From: Clostridiales bacterium DTU092 | GTDB lineage: Bacteria > Bacillota > Clostridia > Caldicoprobacterales > Caldicoprobacteraceae | Assembly: GCA_001513505.1 (NCBI GenBank) | Contig: LFTM01000218.1 | Coordinates: forward strand, 1-11,215 | Direction of reading: 5' to 3' | DNA length: 11,215 nt | Shown: positions 1 through 6,700 of the stretch, piece after piece | Layout of the letters: the number at the start of each line of letters is the position of its first letter | Numbering within the stretch: the first letter of the stretch is position 1 | The notes under the pieces: model-generated | What the model was told of the DNA's origin: nothing | Seen by the model: the letters and a program-made list of their open reading frames with translations, nothing else | Databases searched by the model: none | Program-made: the position numbers and the translations under genes

Positions 1-99
1 TATATAAACTGTCCCTAACGATAATACCAACAGACATATAAGGAATACTGCCAGATAATTGCGCCTGTCTTTTCTGAATCTGAAATAAATAAACTTCAT
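1..99 (-). CDS. N-terminus of a membrane-anchored protein, cut by window edge
   Basis: Only the first 33 codons are inside the window. The reading starts at an ATG (99-97) with a good ribosome binding site, GGAGG at 111-107, seven bases upstream. An in-frame TGA sits immediately before the ATG and fixes the start. The peptide begins MKFIYFRFRKDRRN, a basic stretch with K2, R7, R9, K10, R12 and R13. An uninterrupted hydrophobic run (about residues 16-31) follows. This is the layout of an uncleaved signal anchor or signal peptide with the basic side in the cytoplasm. It lies 52 bp downstream of the histidine kinase gene on the same strand with no obvious terminator between, so cotranscription is likely. 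The family cannot be named from 33 residues. Confidence 0.6.
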   Translation of the reverse strand, partial: MKFIYFRFRKDRRNYLAVFLICLLVLSLGTVYI

Positions 100-151
100 T
101 CACTTGCCTCCAAATCAATTCAAATAAATCTGACCCGGTTGCCGGATGGCA

Positions 152-1444
152 TTAATCTACATACGGAAGCTCAACGTAAAATGTGGTTCCTGAACCGACT
201 TTGCTCTTAACACCAATATTTCCATTATGATGTTTAATGGTATTTTTGCATAAGACAAGTCCTATTCCGCTCCCGCTCTTCTTTGTTGTAAAAAACAGAT
301 TGAATATATGCTTCATATTTTCCTCCTCGATCCCCACTCCCGTATCCTCGAACTCAATCAATGCCATTTTGGATTTTTCTTTCTTTGACAACCTTATGGT
401 AAGCGTTCCTCCCTTTTCCATAGCCTGTATGGCATTTTCAATCAGATTAACAAACGCTTGCTGTATGGAATCCTTATCAACATTTGCATAGATGTGATCA
501 TTGGGCAGTTTAAGCCTTATATCGATCTCGCCCATATTAGCCTTTGGCGTCATTATATCAACGGTTTTTTTAACTAACAGATTCAAGGAATGCCTCATAA
601 AATTGAACGGATTAGGTTTGGTTAAAGTCTTAAAATCACTTAACAATTTGTTTACATGCGTTACTTCCGCCAGTATTTTTTCAGCCCTGGAAGGATCGAG
701 AATTCTTTCCAGCTGAAGCAGCTGTACATAGGCACTTATGGTGGATAAGGAGTTCCGGATTTCATGGGAAAGCATGGAAGCCGTATTAACGACATCGCTG
801 TTGAATTCTGACAACTGCTGGCTTAAGGTTTCCAGCTCTTTATTCTTGCTAATTAGCCTCATTTGATTCTCTATCCCTTTAACAGACAGATTAAGCATTT
901 CCAGTATATTGTAGCTGGCATATTCCAAAGGAAGATAAATCCCCATTGCTCCTAAAATCTCGTTATTCAAACCGTGGATTGGAGCTGCAAATCCGGCCCA
1001 TTTTTTGTATACATCCAGAAAATGCTGGTTACCAAATACAGCAGTTGGAACGTTGGTAACAATTGAGGTACCTAAACTATTTGTCCCGATATTTTCTTCG
1101 CTTACTATGTATCCTGCATCCATGCCCAGCTCCTCAAGTTCCGGAACGTGACCTTGTTTATAGAATATAACACATTCTTTGTTGCAAAGTATTATGATGC
1201 TTTTTTTGCAGGGAATTGTACTCTTTATTTTTTTAATAAATACTTGTGCAGTATCGATAAGACTTTGATTGTGATTGATGAGATCATCCAGTTCCTGATC
1301 TGAAACTTCTATTAAGCGTGGCATATCCTCCGGCAACAAACCGCTGTTTATGCATCGCTCCCATGATGATAATACATATTTTCTAATAAAAATGATGTCT
1401 TTACTGAATGCTTCCTCCATCTCGAGGCCTAATCCCAATATCAT
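152..1444 (-). CDS. Soluble GAF-domain sensor histidine kinase
   Basis: A 430-aa cytoplasmic sensor kinase with no membrane segment. The first ~190 residues resemble the sensory half of AcoR/DhaR-type sigma-54 activators: an SSWERC segment near residue 27, an NQSLIDTA segment near 60, then a GAF-like domain including ENIGTNSLG (about 117-125). Next comes a dimerisation/phosphoacceptor domain with SHEIRNSLST, where His227 is the likely phosphorylated residue. The ATPase domain has an N box (NLIENAI, 333-339), G1 (DTGVGI, 367-372) and G2 (GSGIGL, 391-396). The ATG at 1444 was chosen because GGGGGAA (1457-1451) sits at proper distance before it. A TTG five codons further upstream (1459) overlaps that binding site. 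No response regulator is adjacent, so it is an orphan here. Clostridial orphan kinases often feed Spo0A, but that link is inference. The ligand is unknown. Confidence 0.88.
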   Translation of the reverse strand: MILGLGLEMEEAFSKDIIFIRKYVLSSWERCINSGLLPEDMPRLIEVSDQELDDLINHNQSLIDTAQVFIKKIKSTIPCKKSIIILCNKECVIFYKQGHVPELEELGMDAGYIVSEENIGTNSLGTSIVTNVPTAVFGNQHFLDVYKKWAGFAAPIHGLNNEILGAMGIYLPLEYASYNILEMLNLSVKGIENQMRLISKNKELETLSQQLSEFNSDVVNTASMLSHEIRNSLSTISAYVQLLQLERILDPSRAEKILAEVTHVNKLLSDFKTLTKPNPFNFMRHSLNLLVKKTVDIMTPKANMGEIDIRLKLPNDHIYANVDKDSIQQAFVNLIENAIQAMEKGGTLTIRLSKKEKSKMALIEFEDTGVGIEEENMKHIFNLFFTTKKSGSGIGLVLCKNTIKHHNGNIGVKSKVGSGTTFYVELPYVD

Positions 1445-1681
1445 TTGCCGTTCCCCCAAAATGCAAATAAACTAAGATCACTATTCATTATTTTATATAA
1501 TTTTCTTATTTTTCCCTTTTTAATTATTTCCATTTAACCATGCTTTATAACTTCTACGTATACCAGTAAATTCCTTCAAAATTTAAACCCGGTTGCAGAC
1601 AAAATAAACACTTTCTTTAGCCGACATTAATATATGTATAAATTTTTCAAATCAAATATACTACTTTTTTACATTTTATAT
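1445..1681. other. AT-rich intergenic DNA upstream of the kinase gene
   Basis: This is the left part of a 569-bp gap between the divergent kinase and MATE genes. It is very AT-rich, with several TATAAA-like strings on the minus strand, so a convincing promoter for the kinase cannot be picked out. No open reading frame with a ribosome binding site was seen. The rest of the gap is the foldback element (1682-1853) and the MATE promoter region. Confidence 0.5.
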
Positions 1682-1853
1682 ATTAGCAGAATATTATGTA
1701 AGCCACCTTGCGGTAAGGCTTAGAACCTGTTAACGAAGCGGAAGACAGCCGGAGCCAATGTCTGAGTGTAAGCGAGTTTTGGTGGAGGCCTGGAGCGAGT
1801 TTTACAGGTTCTTAGCCTTGGTGCTCCAGTGGCTGGAATAATATTCTGCTAAT
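1682..1853. repeat. 172-bp foldback element with 16-bp perfect terminal inverted repeats
   Basis: The ends are exact inverted copies: ATTAGCAGAATATTAT at 1682-1697 and its reverse complement at 1838-1853. Inside these, AGCCAC (1701-1706) pairs with GTGGCT (1829-1834), and AAGGCTTAGAACCTGT (1715-1730) pairs with 1804-1819 at 15 of 16 positions. The centre carries a direct repeat AGCGAGTTTT (1771-1780 and 1794-1803) and a small GACA/TGTC stem (1744-1747 with 1759-1762). It is more GC-rich than its flanks and has no coding capacity. Such a compact, non-coding foldback in an intergenic spacer fits a miniature inverted-repeat transposable element or a dispersed structured repeat. A structured RNA is the alternative. 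No clear target-site duplication is visible and no second copy lies in this window. Confidence 0.65.
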
Positions 1854-1949
1854 TTCCAGTAAAGCTGATAAGGATAGAAATTGTACCGAAGTGTTATTTG
1901 AATAATATTATTCAGCAAAAATATTGTAAGATCCAATTTTTTGTTTAGT

Positions 1950-1978
1950 TTGACATGATATTTGGTAAATCATATAAT
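1950..1978 (+). promoter_or_regulatory. Sigma-A promoter for the MATE gene, with a dyad in the spacer
   Basis: A perfect -35 TTGACA (1950-1955) and a perfect -10 TATAAT (1973-1978) are separated by 17 bp, the optimum for the vegetative sigma factor. The spacer contains an imperfect dyad: ATGAT-A-TTT (1955-1963), GGT, then AAATCAT (1967-1973), with one bulged A. It could be an operator, because multidrug efflux genes are often controlled by local repressors, but no regulator gene is adjacent. The ribosome binding site AAAGGAG (1998-2004) lies nine bases before the ATG at 2014. Confidence 0.85.
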
Positions 1979-2013
1979 TAAAAGGACATATTGTAACAAA
2001 GGAGAAAATCAGC

Positions 2014-3432
2014 ATGGCAAATCGTATGGGTACTGATTTAACGGAAGGCAGCATAGTAAAGCATCTGATTAATTTTTCCATCCCGCTATTGTTAGGAAAC
2101 GTATTCCAGGCATTGTACAACACCGTTGACAGCATTTGGGTAGGACAATTTCTCGGCGCGAAAGCCCTGGGAGCAGTCTCTGTAAGCTTTCCAATTATAT
2201 TTATACTGATATCCCTGGTCACGGGTATAACCATGGCTACTTCGGTACTGGTAGCACAGTACGCCGGCGCTAAAAACCCGGAAATGATATCAAAAACAAT
2301 GAACAACTCCTTTTTATTGCTGGGTACTGTGGCAGTTATCGTCACAACCATTGGTATAGTTTTCAACGAACAGATACTGATTTTGTTAAATACTCCTCAG
2401 GAGATTCTTGCATTCGCTGTGGAATACTTAAACATATATCTGCTGGGACTTATATTCGTATTCGGCTTTAATGTAATGAGCGCTGTTCTAAACGGACTGG
2501 GTGATCCCAGAACTCCAGTGAAATTTCTTATTGTGGCAACGATCACCAATATCATCCTGGATCCACTTTTCATATTCGGAGTAGGTTTTATACCCAAAAT
2601 GGGCATTGCTGGTGCAGCGCTGGCAACCATAATATCACAAGCCCTGGCACTTGCGCTGATAGTGATTTATTTATACAGAACGAACCATATCATCAGACCT
2701 AAGATAAAAGATTTTAAAGTTGCAGGAGAACTTTTGTGGAAACTGATCAAAATAGGTCTTCCTGCCGGTATACAACAGATCGTGGTATCCATGGGTCTGA
2801 CCGTGATGGTGGGTGTAATAAATTCATTTGGCGCCGATGCAGTAGCAGCTTTCGGAGCTGCATCCAGGCTGGACCAGTTTGCCCACATGCCTGCCATGTC
2901 CTTTGGTGTAGCCGTTTCTGCCATTACGGGGCAAAGCCTGGGGGCTGCAAAAACCGAAAGGGTCAAAGAAATATTTAAATGGGGAAGCATTTTGGTAAGC
3001 GGCATCACCGCAATAATGGTTATCTTGGCGTTGGCAATACCAAAAACTTTTCTTCAGATTTTCACCAGCGATGCTGATGTGCTCAGTATCGGTAGCGTTT
3101 ATCTCAGGATTGTAGGGCTTTCCTATATTCCTTTCTCCCTGATGTTTGTTGCAAACGGTATATTAAGAGGAGCAGGGGATACCTTCCCAACAATGGTTTT
3201 TTCCTTTGTATCCCTCTGGCTGATACGGATCCCTCTGGCCAGGTACCTGTCCTCGTTAGAAAGCTTAGGAGTAAACGGTATATGGATCGCCATATCAACC
3301 AGCTCTTTTATATCAATGATGCTTAGCCAGACTTACTACATGCTGGGAAGATGGAAGAAAAAGAAGCTGGTTACAAAGCAAGACCAAAGTACCGGGCTTG
3401 CCCCGGATGATTCGATGGAACCAACCAGTTAG
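2014..3432 (+). CDS. MATE-family multidrug/cation efflux transporter
   Basis: A 472-aa integral membrane protein of the multidrug and toxic compound extrusion family. These proteins expel cationic drugs or metabolites in exchange for Na+ or H+. The length and the twelve-segment hydrophobic pattern match the family. Two homologous halves are recognisable: the first (about residues 15-175) begins with a SIPLLLGNVFQALYNTVDSI segment and has DSIWVGQFLGAKALGAVS. The second (about 240-400) begins with IGLPAGIQQIVVSMG and has the related FGAASRLDQFAHMPAMSFG. The last ~28 residues form a hydrophilic, lysine-rich tail after the final membrane span. The ATG is preceded by AAAGGAG and a consensus promoter, so this gene probably has its own transcript. 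The substrate cannot be predicted from sequence. Clostridial genomes carry many paralogues, so a housekeeping role is as likely as drug resistance. Confidence 0.93.
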   Translation: MANRMGTDLTEGSIVKHLINFSIPLLLGNVFQALYNTVDSIWVGQFLGAKALGAVSVSFPIIFILISLVTGITMATSVLVAQYAGAKNPEMISKTMNNSFLLLGTVAVIVTTIGIVFNEQILILLNTPQEILAFAVEYLNIYLLGLIFVFGFNVMSAVLNGLGDPRTPVKFLIVATITNIILDPLFIFGVGFIPKMGIAGAALATIISQALALALIVIYLYRTNHIIRPKIKDFKVAGELLWKLIKIGLPAGIQQIVVSMGLTVMVGVINSFGADAVAAFGAASRLDQFAHMPAMSFGVAVSAITGQSLGAAKTERVKEIFKWGSILVSGITAIMVILALAIPKTFLQIFTSDADVLSIGSVYLRIVGLSYIPFSLMFVANGILRGAGDTFPTMVFSFVSLWLIRIPLARYLSSLESLGVNGIWIAISTSSFISMMLSQTYYMLGRWKKKKLVTKQDQSTGLAPDDSMEPTS

Positions 3433-3470
3433 ACGCTGCGGCAATAAAGAGTATTCAATTCCAATTTTTG

Positions 3471-3479
3471 TGGTATAAT
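3471..3479 (+). promoter_or_regulatory. Extended -10 promoter before the HPr-like gene
   Basis: TGGTATAAT at 3471-3479 is a consensus extended -10 element (TG, one base, TATAAT). No good -35 hexamer stands 16-18 bp upstream, which is tolerated with an extended -10. It lies 39 bp downstream of the MATE stop codon and 46 bp before the TTG start, so the small gene can be transcribed independently as well as by read-through. Confidence 0.55.
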
Positions 3480-3525
3480 ATAATCAAATAAACATATACA
3501 TGATTTGAAGCAGGGAGGTGTTTTT

Positions 3526-3762
3526 TTGAACTGTATTGAAAAACAGATATATATCGACAGGCTGACAGAGGTGTGCGAATTTGTAAATCTGGCATCTCGA
3601 TACAGCTGTAATATAAAGGTAAAGAGCAGCAATCACGAAGTAGATGGAAAGAGCATACTGGGTATTCTGACGCTGGCTCTGTGGAAACCGGTGACAGTGC
3701 AAGCCTGCGGGACCGATGCCCATGACTTTGCATCCAAACTGGCTTCTTTCAAGCCTCAATGA
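3526..3762 (+). CDS. HPr-like protein lacking the active-site histidine
   Basis: A 78-aa protein with the size and fold pattern of HPr, the phosphocarrier of the sugar phosphotransferase system. The best-conserved part is DGKSILGILTLAL (40-52), matching the Ser-46 regulatory region of HPr (usually KSIMGVMSL). Ser43 is the counterpart of the residue phosphorylated by HPr kinase. The segment that should carry His-15 in a TGLHARPA context reads IDRLTEVCEFVNLA (10-23) and has no histidine, so PEP-dependent phosphotransfer is not expected. In this respect it resembles Crh of Bacillus, a regulator that also lacks His-15. The start is TTG at 3526 because GGGAGGTG (3513-3520) sits just upstream. A TTG at 3505 would put that site inside the gene. 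No PTS genes are nearby. A role in signalling or carbon control is inference. Confidence 0.78.
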   Translation: MNCIEKQIYIDRLTEVCEFVNLASRYSCNIKVKSSNHEVDGKSILGILTLALWKPVTVQACGTDAHDFASKLASFKPQ

Positions 3763-3819
3763 AAAAGGTATCCCAAAACAAGTAACATATAATGTTGGGA
3801 TACCTTTTTTGTTGAGGCT
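3752..3819. terminator. Bidirectional rho-independent terminator between convergent genes
   Basis: AAAAAGGTATCCCAA (3762-3776) is the exact inverse of 3795-3809, around an 18-nt loop. The dyad continues outward as AGCCTCAA (3752-3759) with TTGAGGCT (3812-3819). The A run on the left and T run on the right give a U tract on both strands, so it can stop both the HPr-like gene (plus) and the aminopeptidase gene (minus). The left outer arm is made from the last codons of the HPr-like gene. Confidence 0.9.
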
Positions 3820-3958
3820 GATCACAAAGCTTAATGTATAAATAACCCGTCTTTAAATTCTTATGTCAGTAATTAATAAATCATTCCTAATAAAGCATTT
3901 AAAATATCAGTATAACCAACTCAAAAGCACAGTCCATAAGCAAACTGTATAAACATAT

Positions 3959-5383
3959 CTATGCTTCCATCAGGAATGCATGATAACCCCGCATTGTTTC
4001 ATAGATGTCTGCTTTGCTGGCTATCTCCCAGGGAGCATGCATGTTGTGCAGGGGTACTCCGCAATCAATAACTTCCATACCGTACTCTGCCAAAATAAAG
4101 GCAATAGTACCTCCACCCCCCTGGTCTACCCTGCCCAGCTCGGCAGTCTGCCATGTAACACCATGCTTATCCATTATTCTCCGCAGAAGCGCCATGTACT
4201 CTGCATTAGCATCATTGCTGCCTGATTTTCCGCGAGAACCGGTATATTTATTGAAAGTCAGTCCTTTGCCCAGGTAAGCAGTATTTTGTTTCTCCATAAC
4301 CGATGGATAATTAGGATCAAACCCGGCGCTGACATCACAGGACAGCATCCTTGAATTGGCAAGCGCACGCCGCAGCTTAAGTTCACTGTAATCCCCCATA
4401 AGGTTCATAAGCTCGGCCAGCGAATTTTCGAAAAACTTTGAAGTCATACCTGTAGCACCAACGCTTCCTATCTCTTCCTTGTCTACCATTAAAGCTACAC
4501 AGGTCTTTTCAGGATTTTCAATCCGCATAAGGGCTTCAAAGGATGTGTACGCACACACCCTGTCATCATGACCGTAAGCCATAACCATGCTTCGATCAAG
4601 GCCAAAATCCCTCGCTCTGCCGGCAGGAACCACTTCCAGCTCAGCTGATACAAAATCCTCTTCAGTGATTCCATATTTTTGATTTAAAAGATTAAGTATA
4701 TTTTTCTTGACCCGTTCCTTTTCGCTGCTATCTTCGGTACTAATGGGTATGCTGCCGATACAAATATTTAAATCTTCTCCCTCAATACCTTTGGCAAGCT
4801 TCTTTTCCATTTGATCAGCCGCCAGATGGATAAGAAGATCAGATACCCCCACCACCGGGTCATCATCATCTTCACCTATAACAACCTCAACCAGACTGCC
4901 ATCCTTTTTAGCCACTACTCCATGTATCGCCAATGGCAATGCCACCCATTGATATTTTTTAACTCCGCCATAATAATGGGTTTCCAGCATAGCCAGATTG
5001 GTATCCTCATATAAGGGATTTTGCTTTAAGTCCAGCCTTGGTGAGTCAATATGTGCTCCCAGAATCCTCATACCCTTCTCCAGTGATTGAGTGCCTACCA
5101 CAAAAAGTGCCAGGGTTTTCCCCATATTATTTGCATACAGCTTATCACCGGGCTTTACACTGCCACCTTCAGCAATAACGGTTTCAAGATCCTTAAACCC
5201 GTTCTTCTCGGCAATAGCTATGAACTCCTTTACACATTCCCGTTCGGTCTTGCACTTTGATATGAAATCCTTGTAACCTTCCGAGAATGAAAATACTCTG
5301 TCCATATCCTCCTTAGTATATTTATCCCAGGCATACTCATAGTTTTTTACCAGATCAGCATTTTGTTTTTGCCGTGATACCAT
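3959..5383 (-). CDS. apeA: M18-family metalloaminopeptidase (type 1, clostridial)
   Basis: A 474-aa cytosolic dinuclear zinc aminopeptidase of family M18, which removes N-terminal (typically acidic or neutral) residues from peptides in protein turnover. The metal-site motifs are in order: GAHIDSPRLDLK (His111), a GHDDRVCAY segment (Asp273), DKEEIGSVGATGM (Glu303 catalytic, Glu304 ligand), SCDVSAGFDPNYPS (Asp350) and PLHNMHAPWE (His449). These assignments come from matching the eukaryotic aspartyl aminopeptidase pattern by eye. The length agrees with the longer, type 1 clostridial branch (about 465 aa) rather than the ~430-aa type 2. The start ATG at 5383 has AAAGGG eleven bases upstream, a little far but the only plausible site. 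No secretion signal is visible. It is convergent with the HPr-like gene and appears to be monocistronic. Confidence 0.92.
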   Translation of the reverse strand: MVSRQKQNADLVKNYEYAWDKYTKEDMDRVFSFSEGYKDFISKCKTERECVKEFIAIAEKNGFKDLETVIAEGGSVKPGDKLYANNMGKTLALFVVGTQSLEKGMRILGAHIDSPRLDLKQNPLYEDTNLAMLETHYYGGVKKYQWVALPLAIHGVVAKKDGSLVEVVIGEDDDDPVVGVSDLLIHLAADQMEKKLAKGIEGEDLNICIGSIPISTEDSSEKERVKKNILNLLNQKYGITEEDFVSAELEVVPAGRARDFGLDRSMVMAYGHDDRVCAYTSFEALMRIENPEKTCVALMVDKEEIGSVGATGMTSKFFENSLAELMNLMGDYSELKLRRALANSRMLSCDVSAGFDPNYPSVMEKQNTAYLGKGLTFNKYTGSRGKSGSNDANAEYMALLRRIMDKHGVTWQTAELGRVDQGGGGTIAFILAEYGMEVIDCGVPLHNMHAPWEIASKADIYETMRGYHAFLMEA

Positions 5384-5404
5384 ATTTCATTCATCCCTTT
5401 CATA

Positions 5405-5430
5405 TGCATTCTTGTACAAGTATATGCTGT
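5405..5430 (-). promoter_or_regulatory. Palindrome in the aminopeptidase leader, possible operator
   Basis: CTTGTACAAG (5411-5420) is a perfect 10-bp palindrome, flanked by GCAT (5406-5409) and ATGC (5424-5427) as further inverted arms at unequal spacing. On the minus strand it overlaps TATACT (5424-5419), a reasonable -10 hexamer with only a weak -35. It ends about 28 bp before the aminopeptidase ATG. A dyad at that place would suit a repressor site, but no known consensus is recognised. Confidence 0.3.
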
Positions 5431-5542
5431 AAAAAAAATTACGATAATTTACATCTCAATAAATTTTATCACTCATCTCTGGAAATGTAAACAATCCTAT
5501 AATTCAGTTTTCATCATGCTTTGAGTGCTTGTTACCCGCATG

Positions 5543-6622
5543 TCAAACCAACCTTGGAAGCCTGTCAATCCGTTCTCTTGTTTTCGACAGCAGTTTTTCG
5601 ATATCATCCGTCAAATTGTCTTTTAGACACTCTTTCACAGCTTCTAAAACATCCTCATAACAATTGTATGCCGAATCATCTTTCGAAAAGACGCTGTTTA
5701 TAATCTCTGCATAGCTTTCGCCCAATAGTTGTTGCAATCTCAGCATTGCCACCATAAAATGGCTGCGGCGTTTAATGAGCTGAACCGCCTTCATTAAAAA
5801 TCGTTCCCTGTACTCCATACCTCCCGATTCATTTTCAAGCAGGGTTATAGCGTTACCGTCAGCATCCACATAGTCCCACAGAAAAAAATAATTTATATAA
5901 CGGTAATAATCGTTTTTATTATTACCACTATAATTAAAATCGTCTTCCCAGCCCTTATCCTTCAGATACTGCAAAGACCGGTCCCAGTAATCCCGTGTTA
6001 GTATGCACCTTTTTCCGTTAAATCCGGCAGGAACTAAACAGAAATTCCCGATAGTATGGTAGGCGTCGGTATATTCGCATAAACCCTCCACGCAGTTTAA
6101 TGCGCTTAATAGTTTTTCCCTGCATTCTTCATCCGCGTAAAGCTCTATAAGATAATTAATGCTGACATTCCCTCTTTTTTTATGGAGCAAAGGCTTATTC
6201 TCTTCCCTGAGGATTATCTCATTAACAATATCATTCAATATGTTTTGCACGGAATTCATGGTGTCCGCACCAAACCTGCATCCAAACCCGTTCGCCTCAA
6301 TCCTTCCGAATGCCGAATCACTCCTCTGCCATCCCCATAGTTTATAATAGACATCGTGTATTAGTTTTGTATGACGGCCTCCCTCAGAACCGTCGCAGTC
6401 TTCCAGCCTCTTATAATCTTCCTTCTTCTGAATCAATATAGCAAATTCTCTTCCATTAGGATAGACACTTTTTGCCGCATCAGGGTTGGTGGCTTTATAT
6501 ATAATATATCTTTCTAAAGAAGGTTTTAGATTGTAGCTTTCTATATCACACTCAAACTCAAAATTGTAATTTTCAGGTCCATTACAATACTTCAAAAAAT
6601 TTTCCACATTGTTATACGACAT
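5543..6622 (-). CDS. Hypothetical protein, 359 aa, unknown function
   Basis: A clear gene: ATG at 6622 with GGGAG upstream, ordinary codon use and no frame breaks. The protein is soluble, rich in acidic, aromatic and Asn residues, with no signal peptide or membrane span. Three parts can be seen. An N-terminal region has KSVYPNGREFAILI (about residue 51 onward). A middle part contains YHTIGNFCLVPAGFNGKR and a following YWDRSLQYLKDKGW. The C-terminal third is helical and charged, ending in TDDIEKLLSKTRERIDRLPR. The HTIGNF...P..FNG string recalls uncharacterised bacterial families (DUF6994-like) and, more loosely, the IGNLTLL segment of GmrSD/DUF1524 nucleases, but no HNH or other catalytic set is evident. 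It starts 78 bp after feoB on the same strand with no terminator seen, so read-through from feoAB is possible. I do not recognise its role. Confidence 0.85.
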   Translation of the reverse strand: MSYNNVENFLKYCNGPENYNFEFECDIESYNLKPSLERYIIYKATNPDAAKSVYPNGREFAILIQKKEDYKRLEDCDGSEGGRHTKLIHDVYYKLWGWQRSDSAFGRIEANGFGCRFGADTMNSVQNILNDIVNEIILREENKPLLHKKRGNVSINYLIELYADEECREKLLSALNCVEGLCEYTDAYHTIGNFCLVPAGFNGKRCILTRDYWDRSLQYLKDKGWEDDFNYSGNNKNDYYRYINYFFLWDYVDADGNAITLLENESGGMEYRERFLMKAVQLIKRRSHFMVAMLRLQQLLGESYAEIINSVFSKDDSAYNCYEDVLEAVKECLKDNLTDDIEKLLSKTRERIDRLPRLV

Positions 6623-6700
6623 AATTATTTCTCCCGGTTATTTTTTACTTTATCTCATGTATTATAGCATAGATCATCTTATAAATACATACACATTGGC

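Noticed and set aside
1554..1577. Possible sigma-H-type promoter (GAAGGAATTT on the minus strand) for the kinase gene
   Set aside because: The upstream half resembles the consensus but the required GAAT element at the right spacing is only GAAG, and it is over 100 bp from the start codon.
2667..3008. Long minus-strand open frame opposite the MATE gene (also others at 1908-2366 and 2397-2630)
   Set aside because: It has no ribosome binding site and no recognisable domain, and lies wholly within a well-supported transporter gene. It is a shadow of that gene's codon pattern.
3429..3825. Overlapping minus-strand frames of 67-113 codons across the HPr-like gene and terminator
   Set aside because: They run through the plus-strand promoter, ribosome binding site and a bidirectional terminator, with no start signals of their own.
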